From Desulfarculales bacterium UBA696 (lineage in GTDB: Bacteria; Desulfobacterota; Syntrophobacteria; Syntrophobacterales; Syntrophobacteraceae), in NCBI GenBank assembly GCA_002298995.1, contig DBMO01000059.1, positions 1 through 38,027 on the forward strand: a stretch of DNA of 38,027 nt. Reading direction: 5' to 3'. Every line of letters starts with the position of its first letter. Position 1 is the stretch's first letter. The notes under the pieces are model-generated. The model was given only the letters and a program-made list of their open reading frames with translations. It made no database searches and was not told the origin of the DNA. A program made the translations under genes and the position numbers. This document shows positions 18,916 through 26,965 of the stretch, piece after piece.

Positions 18916-19237
18916 TTATTGCCTGGCATGTATCTGTTTTGATTGTGAAAGTTTGGCTCGACCTATTTTCTGTGCCTCAACGTTCTTCCGGCGCGGCCTA
19001 AAAACTGTAAAGCGCTCCGACATGTCTTTGGATGGTAAGTCATAATTAAATCCGAAATCGGACTCTTTTCCGTGTCCGTGGCCATCAAATTTGCACCGGA
19101 ATGTTGCTGTCGTTGAGTCTGAATCTGACCAGCCGACCATCTTTTTTGCTCGCCAATGTACCTCAGAAGATGTGTAAAGAGTTCCGACGGAAATGAATTG
19201 GGGTATCTCATCAAATTTTGAAATTGCGATTGTTGGA
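18916..19237 (-). pseudogene. Possible gene fragment or small hypothetical protein
   Basis: The frame is open for about 107 codons and ends at 18916. The translation has protein-like composition (segments such as FISVGTLYTSSEVHWRAKK and FDGHGHGKESDFGFNYD), but the only ordinary start codon is the ATG at 19140, which would give 74 residues. The 33 codons upstream of that ATG also look coding, yet they contain no ATG, GTG or TTG and begin just after an in-frame TGA. This could be a 5'-truncated remnant, a frameshifted gene, or chance. No family is recognised, and no good ribosome binding site precedes 19140. Confidence 0.25.
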
Positions 19238-20014
19238 AATGTTTTTTCACTTCAACACCAACTTGCGCTAAAGCTAATTTCTCGGAAAAGGATTTAAGTG
19301 TTGATTATAAAAGACTTAAACGTTCACAATAAAAAAAGGCCTGGAGCAATACATTTTGTTATCACCATCCCCTTAGCATCTGGATAATGGTCCTGAATCG
19401 TTATGCTGCAAGTCATCGTGGGCTACTTTAGAAATCATTTGTTGCCTACTGCAATGCCAACCCAAATTCGCGCTCTGATCCGAAACGCGCGATTTTCTCA
19501 TGGAGCGGGCGGGCAGTAGGGCCTCACTCCCGCGTGAAGCAGTTTCCGTTCCGGATAGATGCTCGCTGTCACACCCCGCATTTTGGTTTTGCGAGGCCAA
19601 TTTCGAGCAGGTGTCGGGATATTTTACACCCCCTTCCCTGGCAATGCCCTCCGGTCCCGGAGAGCAACTTCGGTTAAACCAATTTGCGGCTGTCCGTATG
19701 GGATTCCTTTCCTAATTGGGTTCTTCCCTGCTCCCGCTACTCACCTCGGGCACGGTAACAAGGCTTGAGGGGGAAGCAATTTCGTTCGAGAGGCATGCCG
19801 GATTTATTTACAAAATTAACGGCATGCAGAAAATGCCGATTCAGAATTTTCCCCGGTAAAATAAACTGTTAGACTGCCTTGGCATAGAATGCACGTAAAT
19901 TGCATACGCTCAAGGAGTCGTGGTGAGCGGTATGTAGGGATACGCCCGTGTGGTCGCGCTCTTAGGCTGATTGATTACAGAATGCTGCACTTAGAACTCC
20001 GAACAGGACCGTTC
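19238..20014. other. Intergenic region upstream of the PilZ gene
   Basis: No convincing gene is seen. The region contains AT-rich and GC-rich inverted repeats (TTTAAGT/ACTTAAA at 19293-19320 and CGGCAT/ATGCCG near 19830) without a matching T-run. Several open frames of 60-80 codons overlap on both strands and lack domain signals. Confidence 0.4.
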
Positions 20015-20437
20015 ATGTACCTTGAGCAGAGAAAGCACAAAAGGTTCAAAAGCAAAGGTGAAGCATTCGCGGCTTTCATCAAGCCGAATCAGTCGATCAT
20101 CGTAGGCAGGATCGCGGATATCAGTCTGGGAGGCCTGGGGATCGTTTACCTCGCAATTGACGAAGTCGGTGAGGGAACACCCGAGGTAGAGGTGTTCGGT
20201 CTCGATTCAGTTCACTTGAGCAGAATGAAATCGACCGTGGTCTATGACACCTACTTGCCGGACCAGTCCAGCGATTTTCTTGCCGTGAGGCGCTGCGGGG
20301 TTCAATTTGACCAACTGGACCGCGATTTGGAATCCGAGCTGCGGGGCTATATAGAAAAACATTGTGCCGAAGCAGACGAAAAAGAGCGAGTATTTGCTGA
20401 TAATCTTGCTCACTCAAAAGATATAGAACAGGCGTGA
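20015..20437 (+). CDS. PilZ domain protein (probable c-di-GMP receptor)
   Basis: A 140-residue cytoplasmic protein. Start 20015 is chosen because AGGA lies 6 bases upstream and the PilZ domain starts immediately; upstream in-frame ATGs at 19889 and 19982 would add a non-conserved extension. The N-terminal RxxxR motif (R6-K-H-K-R10) and the DISLGG motif (D/NxSxxG) are both present and correctly ordered, so c-di-GMP binding is expected from family knowledge. The rest of the domain carries beta strands, ending in a helical, acidic tail (YIEKHCAEADEKER). It is a single-domain PilZ protein with no attached effector. The nearby EPS operon and its GGDEF-like sugar transferase make EPS control a reasonable but unproven target. 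Confidence 0.82.
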   Translation: MYLEQRKHKRFKSKGEAFAAFIKPNQSIIVGRIADISLGGLGIVYLAIDEVGEGTPEVEVFGLDSVHLSRMKSTVVYDTYLPDQSSDFLAVRRCGVQFDQLDRDLESELRGYIEKHCAEADEKERVFADNLAHSKDIEQA

Positions 20438-20442
20438 AGTCT

Positions 20443-20462
20443 TCCGGCACAGTGCTGCCGGA
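20443..20462 (+). terminator. Hairpin after the PilZ gene
   Basis: A perfect 7-bp GC-rich stem (TCCGGCA / TGCCGGA) with a 6-base loop starts six bases after the PilZ stop codon. The following T-run is poor, so it may be a weak or factor-assisted terminator or an mRNA-stabilising hairpin. Confidence 0.5.
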
Positions 20463-20823
20463 CCGAATAGTTTAACCAAGCCATTCCGAGAAGCAGTTCC
20501 TGGTGTCCCGTCGGGGCTAGAGGGAGGCGCCGATTTGCGGCTTTCCCTTTCCATGTTCATTATCCCCTTTCGTTCCTAATCCTATCTAGTTGAGAATAAA
20601 CACATATCCGGCATTATGGGTGCCCATGATACCCATTATCTCCCCTCCAAATTCCCCCTTTACTTCCACAGCTCAAACCCGTAGAAGTCCAGAATCGAAA
20701 AAATAATCCTCAATCTTTCCATTCTCTCTGACGATCTCTTCTTTAATGCCATGTAATCGAGTTGGCGGAGCTGTATGTCGCTTTAGCCTCTGATGAATCC
20801 AAAGAATTATAGGTCTTGAAATA
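20463..20823. other. Intergenic region upstream of the nuclease-like pair
   Basis: No gene is seen. A palindromic element ATGGGT(9 nt)ACCCAT lies at 20616-20636 and could be an operator or a hairpin. A promoter-like TTGAGA at about 20591 lacks a good -10 partner. Confidence 0.35.
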
Positions 20824-21348
20824 TTGGGCGGCAAAAAGATATTTCTGTTTTTGCTGGTATTACACTCGTTTATCTTTCCATGTCATGCTTATCGTGCTCG
20901 CGTCACGGAAGTCTCCGAGGGTGACCTGCTAACTGTTTCCGCTGAAAACAGGACAGAGAAAATCCGCTTATATGGAATTGCCTGCCCTGTTAAAGGCCAG
21001 GTTTTTCATGAAAAGGCGCGATTTTTGTCTAATTTCCTTTCATATCAGAAGTATGCGGAGATTACCAATGTCTTTCGGGACGCGAATGGCATAGCGAACG
21101 CTCTGGTAAAAGTAGAGGGCGCCAATGACCATCTGAACCAGCAGCTAATTGCGCACGGAATGGCCTGGGTAAATCCTGCGATGTGCAATTTAAGTCAATG
21201 CCTCGAGTGGCGTGAGGTGGAGAACCTTGCTAAAAAGAACCGCATCGGACTATGGACTGACTTGCTCCCGATCCCGCCATGGGAATGGAATACGGCGGAA
21301 AGAATGGAAATATACAAAAGGCGTGCTGAATCGAGTCGAAAAAAGTAG
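20824..21348 (+). CDS. Exported SNase-fold protein with altered active site (copy 1)
   Basis: A 174-residue protein starting at TTG 20824; an in-frame stop upstream leaves no ATG option. A signal peptide (KKIFLFLLVLHSFIFPCHA) precedes a staphylococcal-nuclease-like (TNase) OB fold. Recognisable family landmarks are V-x-EGDLLTV, KIRLYGIACP, the AHGMAWV segment and a closing GLW. Compared with the SNase consensus (RLxGIDxPE ... DxYGR), the Arg35 equivalent is present. The Asp40 and Glu43 positions are Ala and Val (GIACPV), and the Arg87 position is Ile (DANGI). The family's general base, metal ligand and second arginine are therefore missing, and nuclease activity is unlikely. A C-x4-C pair (CNLSQC) may form a disulfide. 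The gene overlaps the next, related gene. Confidence 0.8.
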   Translation: MGGKKIFLFLLVLHSFIFPCHAYRARVTEVSEGDLLTVSAENRTEKIRLYGIACPVKGQVFHEKARFLSNFLSYQKYAEITNVFRDANGIANALVKVEGANDHLNQQLIAHGMAWVNPAMCNLSQCLEWREVENLAKKNRIGLWTDLLPIPPWEWNTAERMEIYKRRAESSRKK

Positions 21349-21901
21349 CGTCTCTGCCATTTCATGTCGGTTGTGGTGGTCAGCCAGGTTAGTCGTATCC
21401 GCACTCGTCCTGGTCGTTCTTTCTTCTCATTGCCATGCCTTCAACGGCAAAATCATAAAAGTTGACGATGGTGATCTGGTTACTGTGTTAGCTGATAAAA
21501 CCGAGCAGAAAATTAGGCTTTACGGAATTGTTTGCCCGGTAAGAGGGCAGCCCTTCCACGAAAAAGCTCAAGCGCTGACCAGCTATCTGGCCTTGCAGCG
21601 AAATGCCGAAGTCACCACAATTTTTCGAGACTCGGACGGGATTGAAAACGGGTTGATTAGAGTGGAAGGGGCAGGGGATTATCTAAACCAGCGGCTTATC
21701 AGCCACGGCTTGGCGTGGGTAAAACCTTCCCAGTGCAGATCCAGGTTTTGCGACGATTGGCGAAAAATGGAGGAGCTGGCTCGCTGGAATGCCATCGGAC
21801 TTTGGGCAGAATCTCCCACAATTGCGCCCTGGGATTGGAAGCAGGCGGAAAAAATGGAAATTTACGAACGAAGCATGAAATCGTCTGCTAGGCCAAAATG
21901 A
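21323..21901 (+). CDS. Exported SNase-fold protein with altered active site (copy 2)
   Basis: A paralogue of the preceding gene, about 192 residues if translation begins at GTG 21323. That start overlaps the end of copy 1 by 26 nt and gives a signal peptide (LVVSALVLVVLSSHCHA before FNGK). TTG 21371 and ATG 21212 are alternatives, and no start has a strong ribosome binding site, so coupling to copy 1 is likely. It shares DDGDLVTV, KIRLYGIVCPV, DSDGI, SHGLAWV, C-x4-C (CRSRFC) and GLWAE with copy 1. The catalytic Glu43 and Arg87 equivalents are again Val and Ile, and Asp40 is Val. Conservation of the same substitutions in both copies argues for a retained non-nuclease role, possibly ligand or polymer binding outside the cytoplasm. 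Confidence 0.78.
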   Translation: MLNRVEKSSVSAISCRLWWSARLVVSALVLVVLSSHCHAFNGKIIKVDDGDLVTVLADKTEQKIRLYGIVCPVRGQPFHEKAQALTSYLALQRNAEVTTIFRDSDGIENGLIRVEGAGDYLNQRLISHGLAWVKPSQCRSRFCDDWRKMEELARWNAIGLWAESPTIAPWDWKQAEKMEIYERSMKSSARPK

Positions 21902-21932
21902 TATCCATCAGCAGCATAGGTCATTGATGTAA

Positions 21933-21961
21933 TTGAAAAACAGTTTTAGTGGTCCTATAAT
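21933..21961 (+). promoter_or_regulatory. Sigma70-like promoter of the EPS operon
   Basis: TTGAAA (21933-21938), a 17-base spacer and a perfect TATAAT (21956-21961) lie about 60 bp before the first EPS gene at 22020. This is the best housekeeping promoter in the window and faces directly into the operon. Confidence 0.75.
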
Positions 21962-22019
21962 GGCGAAAGTTACTGTGTCGAGAATAATCGGATTTTAACT
22001 CTAACACCGTGGGATAACG

Positions 22020-22727
22020 ATGAATTTTAAAACACCAATCCTTCTTGTTCTCTCGATTGCACTTTTCTGCTGTGGCGGACCATTCAGCAAAAACGCCAGA
22101 TTGGTTGGCGCACCCGGTACAATCGTGCCCGCTATCGATTCCGAGTACCGGCTGCATGTAGGGGACAAGCTTGCAATAAAGCTGTTTTACAACCAGGACC
22201 TGAACCAGGAAGTCGCCATCCGGCCGGATGGAAAGATTTCCTTGCTCCTCGTGCATGAAGTCGATGCAGTGAACCTCACGCCCTCTGAACTCACCAAATT
22301 GCTCACAGAGAGCTACGCCAAACATCTCCAGCAACCCGAGGTCTCCGTGATAGTAAACGGATTCGCGGCACAGAGAGTTTTCGTGGGAGGAGAAGTCGCG
22401 CAGCCGGGAGTCAAAGAAATCGTCGGCCCGACGAGCGTAATTCAAGCTGTTTTCGCCGCTGGCGGGTTTAAAGACAGCGCAAGGCTGAATGAAGTCATAG
22501 TGCTTAGAAGGGGTGAGGACGACAAGCCTTTTCATATTGCCCTCGATGCTGAAAAAGCCATGAAAGGGATAGATCTAAGCCAGGATATTTACCTCCAGCC
22601 GTATGACATGGTGCTCGTACCGAGAAGCAGGATCGCAGACATCAACCTTTGGGTCACTCAATACCTCAGAAACAACCTGGGGCTCGGTACCGACTTCGCA
22701 CTCTATTATTCCGCTTTTGCCAAGTAA
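22020..22727 (+). CDS. Polysaccharide export protein (Wza/EpsE type)
   Basis: A 235-residue outer-membrane auxiliary protein for EPS export. An N-terminal signal with a CC pair (SIALFCCGG) suggests a lipoprotein, although the lipobox is not canonical. The Poly_export domain is clear from YRLHVGDKLAIKLFYN through IRPDGKISL to HLQQPEVSVIV (about residues 42-116). An SLBB-type beta-grasp segment follows (RVFVGGEVAQPGV...VIQAVFAAGG, LVPRS). It is short, with one SLBB, like the proteins in exosortase-type EPS loci. In known systems it forms the export channel with a Wzz/GumC partner, which is encoded next. The ribosome binding site (GGGATAA) is weak. It is the first gene after the sigma70 promoter. 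Confidence 0.88.
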   Translation: MNFKTPILLVLSIALFCCGGPFSKNARLVGAPGTIVPAIDSEYRLHVGDKLAIKLFYNQDLNQEVAIRPDGKISLLLVHEVDAVNLTPSELTKLLTESYAKHLQQPEVSVIVNGFAAQRVFVGGEVAQPGVKEIVGPTSVIQAVFAAGGFKDSARLNEVIVLRRGEDDKPFHIALDAEKAMKGIDLSQDIYLQPYDMVLVPRSRIADINLWVTQYLRNNLGLGTDFALYYSAFAK

Positions 22728-22831
22728 TTGCGGGCTTGCTACTCAAACTTCCGTAAGAGTTTACTTTTCGCTTCCGGCCATTTCCGCATTACCACTTTTA
22801 GCGGTCCCCAATAACCACTTCTTTTGGAAAG

Positions 22832-24388
22832 ATGAGTGTTATGAGGCAGGATAGTCCTTCAGAGCATAGGAACCTTGTTCCGTCGTATATGGCGGCTCCT
22901 CCCGCGCCAGTTATGGAGCAAATCCAGGTCTTCAGGGGAGACAGCTCGAAAAGCGGTCTTCGAGACTACCTGAATATACTGTTCAAGCGCAAAGCCTGCA
23001 TCTTGATCTCTTTTCTGACCTTAACCATTCTTGCGATTTCCGGTGTCCTGATTTACACCTATCTCATATACACGCCAAAATACCAGGCAAGGTCCCTATT
23101 ACTGGTCAAGAGTGGATGGGAGAATTATTCCCCTGATTTTTCCCTCGAAAACCGCCGTAATCCGCAAGTGAATCAGGGCGACATAATCGGGTCTGAAGTT
23201 CGCATCCTGGAGAGCAGGGACCTAAAAGAGCGTGTTGTAAATGTGTTAAAGCCCGAGAAGATCTATCCTGATCTTGTAAAGAAACCAATTCCGGGATTGA
23301 GTAATAATGAGGCGGCAGTGATCATGCTCGAAAAAGACCTGGCGATCGTTCCCGGCAAGAAGGGGAATGTTATCGAAGTCGATTTCAACGGAATTGAGCC
23401 CGCAACGTCTGCTGCCCTGGTTAATCAACTTGTGAATTTTTATATCGATAAGAGGACCGAAATTTACAAAGATCCCAAGTCTGTAATTTTCCTGGAAAAA
23501 AAGGCTGATGAATTCAGGCAGAAGCTTGCCGATTCTGAAAACAGGCTCAAAGCTTTCCGCGAGGAGACCAAGATCATATCGTTTGATGAGCAAAGGTCCG
23601 CTCTTCTTACTCAGCGGACGAACCTGGTCAATTCCTTAAACGCTACGAATAATCAGCTGAAGGAAGTCCAGGAAAAGATCACCGAGCTGGAAAGACAATT
23701 GAATTCGGTCCCGAAAACAACCACCACGGCGAGTGCTACCGAACGCAGGGCGGACGCCGAGGCGAAGCTGCTCGGACTCAAGCTCCAGGAGCAGGAACTG
23801 GTCGCCAAATATAAGGAAGACAACAGGCTTGTTGTGAACACCCGCAACCAGATAGAAATGGTTAAGCAGTTCCTGGAGCAGGAATCCGGGAAGGTTAAAC
23901 CCGGTACGGCTCCAGCCGATCCGGTGTATCAGGATATTCAAAAGCAGATTCTGTCAAACAGGGCCGAAGTCAGTGCGATGAAAATCAGGATATCCGCTCT
24001 GGATCAGCAGCTTCAGCAGCTTAACGCTGAAATTCAGACCTTCGAGGCCCGCGAGAGCAGAAACAAGGAACTCCTGCGAGAAATCTCCACAAATGATGAA
24101 AAGTACCGCACCTACCGGCAACGGCTCGAAGAGGCAAAGATATACGATGAACTCGACCGCCAGAAGATGACCAGCGTTAGCGTAATCGAGCCTGCCACAG
24201 CACCGGCAGTTCCTTTCAATCCTCGGAAACCGCTCGTTCTCCTGATTCTCGGAGCGCTTGCGGTAAGTATTTTGGGTAGTTTGGGAATTGCTTACGTGTT
24301 GGAAATGGGTAAACAGGTCATGAGCACGCCGACGGAGGCCGAGAGACGGTTGGATCTCCCCGTGCTCATTACCATTCCACTAAAATGA
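22832..24388 (+). CDS. Chain-length determinant / EPS co-polymerase (Wzz/GumC family)
   Basis: A 518-residue inner-membrane protein. A cytoplasmic N-terminus (about residues 1-50) leads to a Wzz domain with the first membrane helix (ACILISFLTLTILAISGVLIY). A long periplasmic part rich in coiled coil follows (about 200-430: KADEFRQKLADSENRLKAF, QLKEVQEKITELERQL). The second helix comes after the proline-rich PATAPAVPFNPRKP motif typical of the GNVR/Wzz family. It should control polymer length and couple the export protein (upstream) to the cytoplasmic kinase-like protein at 25986. No kinase domain is fused to its C-terminus. The start at 22832 follows GGAAAG; an in-frame ATG three codons later is an alternative. 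Confidence 0.9.
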   Translation: MSVMRQDSPSEHRNLVPSYMAAPPAPVMEQIQVFRGDSSKSGLRDYLNILFKRKACILISFLTLTILAISGVLIYTYLIYTPKYQARSLLLVKSGWENYSPDFSLENRRNPQVNQGDIIGSEVRILESRDLKERVVNVLKPEKIYPDLVKKPIPGLSNNEAAVIMLEKDLAIVPGKKGNVIEVDFNGIEPATSAALVNQLVNFYIDKRTEIYKDPKSVIFLEKKADEFRQKLADSENRLKAFREETKIISFDEQRSALLTQRTNLVNSLNATNNQLKEVQEKITELERQLNSVPKTTTTASATERRADAEAKLLGLKLQEQELVAKYKEDNRLVVNTRNQIEMVKQFLEQESGKVKPGTAPADPVYQDIQKQILSNRAEVSAMKIRISALDQQLQQLNAEIQTFEARESRNKELLREISTNDEKYRTYRQRLEEAKIYDELDRQKMTSVSVIEPATAPAVPFNPRKPLVLLILGALAVSILGSLGIAYVLEMGKQVMSTPTEAERRLDLPVLITIPLK

Positions 24389-24406
24389 GTTTGGAAAACA
24401 AGCTGA

Positions 24407-25993
24407 ATGTATCGCCAATTTTACAGGCTTAACAAGAGTCCCTTCCATATTACTCCCGATCCGGAGTTCCTCTTCCTGAGCGGAAGTCATAAGGAGGCAT
24501 CCGCGTCGATCGTTTACGGAATCGAGCAGCGGAAGGGCTTTATTGCTATAACGGGTGAAGTTGGTGTCGGAAAGACCACCATTCTTCGATCCTATCTTGA
24601 AAGCACCGACCCGGAGAAAATCAAGATAGTCTATATTTTCAATTGCGCGGTTACGTTTCAGAAACTTCTAAAGCAGATTTGCATCGAACTTGGGATTTCG
24701 ATCGAAGATGAGGATGCTTCGGAACTGGTCAATAGGCTCTCACACTTTCTTATCGAAGAGTACAAAAATGACCGCAACGTCGTTTTAATAGTCGATGAGG
24801 CTCAAAACATGCCCGTCGAGACTCTCGAGCAGCTTAGAATGCTATCCAATCTCGAGACCTCGCGGGACAAACTAATCCAGATGATACTCGTCGGGCAGCC
24901 TGAGTTCGACAGGAAGCTCGAAATTCCCGAACTGAGACAGCTTAAGCAAAGAATTGCGATTCGTTGCCGTATAAACCCTCTTTCTATTGAAGAGAGTCTT
25001 GCATACATTAACCATCGGCTGATGAGCGCATCATCCTTCTTTAACCCCATCTTTACAAAAGAAGCACTGAAGGAGATCATCAGGGAATCGGGTGGAATTC
25101 CGCGAGTCATCAACGTCTTGTGCGATAACTCACTGGTCACGGGGTTCGGATATCAACGCTCTCCCGTGGATAAATCGATAGTCAAAGAAGTGATTGCCGA
25201 TATGAAGGGGAGCATCAGCCCTGGATATTCTTTCAAATGGCGAACTGCTCTTTCTGTTGGCGTGATACTGATTATTGGACTGGTGCTGCTCTTCTTTCAT
25301 GATCGCCTGATTCCGGCAACCATCCCACAGGCCACCGCCGAAATACCTTCCGGGCAGTCGCAGACCGCCGATAATGGAAAGCCCGGCCCAAGGATGTCGG
25401 CAATCGAAAAGGAAGTGGCGGAGAAGGGGAGAACCGAGACCCCTTCCGGGAAGGCGGCAAGCCAACCGGATACCTCTTTGAATATGGCCGATAAGAGCCC
25501 TGGTAAAGAGCCCGGAGCTGAATCAGGCTCTGACAAACCGGAAGCAAGCACTACTTCCCTGGTGGATCAAAGCACTGCGAGCGAAGCAATCGTTGAAATG
25601 CGGCCCGTGGAAAACAAGGGCGAGGCGGATACCTATTCGGCCCGAATCGATGGCAATCTTGATTCGATTCATCCCGAAGGTGGAGAAAACCTGCCACCCG
25701 CCAGGTTGGATACGGATATTGAAAGCTCGGAAACCGCTAAAGTGATTCAGAAAAGGAATTCTTCTGCACTGAAGGTCAAAAAGGGTGACACTCTGTTCAA
25801 ACTTATGGTCGATGTCTACGGCCGGGTGGACTTGAGCCTTGTGGATAGTTTCAGAGAAGCTAATCCTCACATCCGGAACCTGGACAAACTTAGAGTAGGC
25901 GAAGAGATCTTGCTCCCTCAGGCCGAAGCAATTAGCCTTCCCGAGGGAAACGCCAAAAAAAATCTTTCCGAATTCAGGATGCGCCATGAGTAA
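24407..25993 (+). CDS. ExeA/GspA-like AAA ATPase with C-terminal LysM-like domain
   Basis: A 528-residue protein. The N-terminal ATPase resembles the EPS/exosortase-locus ATPase family: MYxxFYxLNKSPFHITPDPEF at the start, Walker A GEVGVGKT (50-57), Walker B VVLIVDEAQN (about 125-133) and a GGIPRVINVLCDN sensor region. A single membrane helix (about 278-300) follows, then a low-complexity Ser/Pro/Glu-rich linker, then a LysM-like segment (about 455-507: LKVKKGDTLFKLM-x-x-VYG ... NPHI ... L-x-VGEEILLP). The topology implies a cytoplasmic ATPase and a periplasmic LysM contacting peptidoglycan (inference). It starts 18 bp after the Wzz gene and overlaps the next start by 8 bp, so it is part of the core export machinery. 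Confidence 0.88.
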   Translation: MYRQFYRLNKSPFHITPDPEFLFLSGSHKEASASIVYGIEQRKGFIAITGEVGVGKTTILRSYLESTDPEKIKIVYIFNCAVTFQKLLKQICIELGISIEDEDASELVNRLSHFLIEEYKNDRNVVLIVDEAQNMPVETLEQLRMLSNLETSRDKLIQMILVGQPEFDRKLEIPELRQLKQRIAIRCRINPLSIEESLAYINHRLMSASSFFNPIFTKEALKEIIRESGGIPRVINVLCDNSLVTGFGYQRSPVDKSIVKEVIADMKGSISPGYSFKWRTALSVGVILIIGLVLLFFHDRLIPATIPQATAEIPSGQSQTADNGKPGPRMSAIEKEVAEKGRTETPSGKAASQPDTSLNMADKSPGKEPGAESGSDKPEASTTSLVDQSTASEAIVEMRPVENKGEADTYSARIDGNLDSIHPEGGENLPPARLDTDIESSETAKVIQKRNSSALKVKKGDTLFKLMVDVYGRVDLSLVDSFREANPHIRNLDKLRVGEEILLPQAEAISLPEGNAKKNLSEFRMRHE

Positions 25994-26717
25994 AATTTAT
26001 GAGGCACTACAGCACGCGTATATGCAAAAGAAGGGCAAAGAAGAAGCCCCCCCGCTTCCTGTTCCATTTGCCTCATCAAAACAACCACTTATGGATTTGG
26101 GAGAGGAAATGCTGGGCCTCTACAAAATAATTGACGCTCTGCTTCCTCACACCAAATCCAGGGTCATTCAGTTCATAGGGTCGCGCGAAGGGGAGGGGAC
26201 TTCAACTATCGTGCGGGAATTTGCGAGGGTTTCCTCGCAGCAGATAGGGGATTGCGTTCTCTTGCTCGATGGCGACAGGCATCAGCCTACCCAGGGCTAT
26301 TTTTTTGACAAACAGGATCAATACGGCTGGATTGAAGCGCTCAAGAAAGAGGAAGAAATCGACGGTGCTCTCTATCAGATCGGACAATCAAAACTGTTCA
26401 TGAGCCCATCCTGCAACTCCTCGGTGTCAACTCCCGAGATCTTTAACTCCCCAACTTTCAGCGGTTTCTGCCAGAAGTTAAAAACGGACTTCGACCTGGT
26501 CCTCATCGATTCGGCCCCGCTGACTACTTCACCGGATGGGTTGGCTATTGCATCCAGGGTGGATGGTATAGTAATTGTCGTTGAGGCCGAGGGAACCAGG
26601 TGGCAGACGGTTAGAAAAGTTAAGGACAGTCTGACGCGGGTTGGTGGAAATGTGCTCGGGGTTGTACTCAATAAAAGACGTTTCTACATTCCCCAGTCAA
26701 TCTATAAGCTTTTATAG
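25986..26717 (+). CDS. BY-kinase-like (CpsD/CapB family) protein lacking the P-loop lysine
   Basis: A 243-residue cytoplasmic P-loop protein of the bacterial tyrosine kinase family, which normally phosphorylates itself and acts with Wzz to set polymer length. The Walker A region is GSREGEGTST (65-74): threonine stands where the family has lysine (PGEGKS/T). Walker A' (VLLLDGDRHQP, 91-101) and Walker B (DLVLIDSAPL, 170-179) are intact. The C-terminus has only two tyrosines (FYIPQSIYKLL) instead of a long Tyr cluster. ATP hydrolysis may therefore be weak or absent, and the protein could serve as a regulatory partner. The start overlaps the end of the ATPase gene. The opening MSKIYEALQHA is typical of the EPS-locus subgroup. 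Confidence 0.85.
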   Translation: MSKIYEALQHAYMQKKGKEEAPPLPVPFASSKQPLMDLGEEMLGLYKIIDALLPHTKSRVIQFIGSREGEGTSTIVREFARVSSQQIGDCVLLLDGDRHQPTQGYFFDKQDQYGWIEALKKEEEIDGALYQIGQSKLFMSPSCNSSVSTPEIFNSPTFSGFCQKLKTDFDLVLIDSAPLTTSPDGLAIASRVDGIVIVVEAEGTRWQTVRKVKDSLTRVGGNVLGVVLNKRRFYIPQSIYKLL

Positions 26718-26965
26718 TTGGACTGCAATTTCATTCTCCGAGGAAAATCAGCTTATATCCATGCTGCTGCATTTTCATGGCAATTATAATGATGATTCTC
26801 TCCTTCGCCGCAGGCGCCCAATTCAAGGAAAATGATATTTTAACTAGTGGCGTCACCAAATCATAACATGCCGATATCGTATTGAAATAGTGGTTGATTG
26901 GACAGCCGGAATACCAATTATATACCCTCTAAAATCACCCTTTACACCCATGTAACTCGGGAGTA

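Noticed and set aside
19293..19320. TTTAAGT/ACTTAAA inverted repeat as a terminator
   Set aside because: AT-only stem with a 14-base loop and no adjacent gene end or T-run.
26894..26924. Internal promoter before the sugar transferase gene (TTGATT or TTGGAC with TATATA)
   Set aside because: The spacers would be 19 or 15 bases and the -35 match is poor; read-through from the operon promoter is sufficient.
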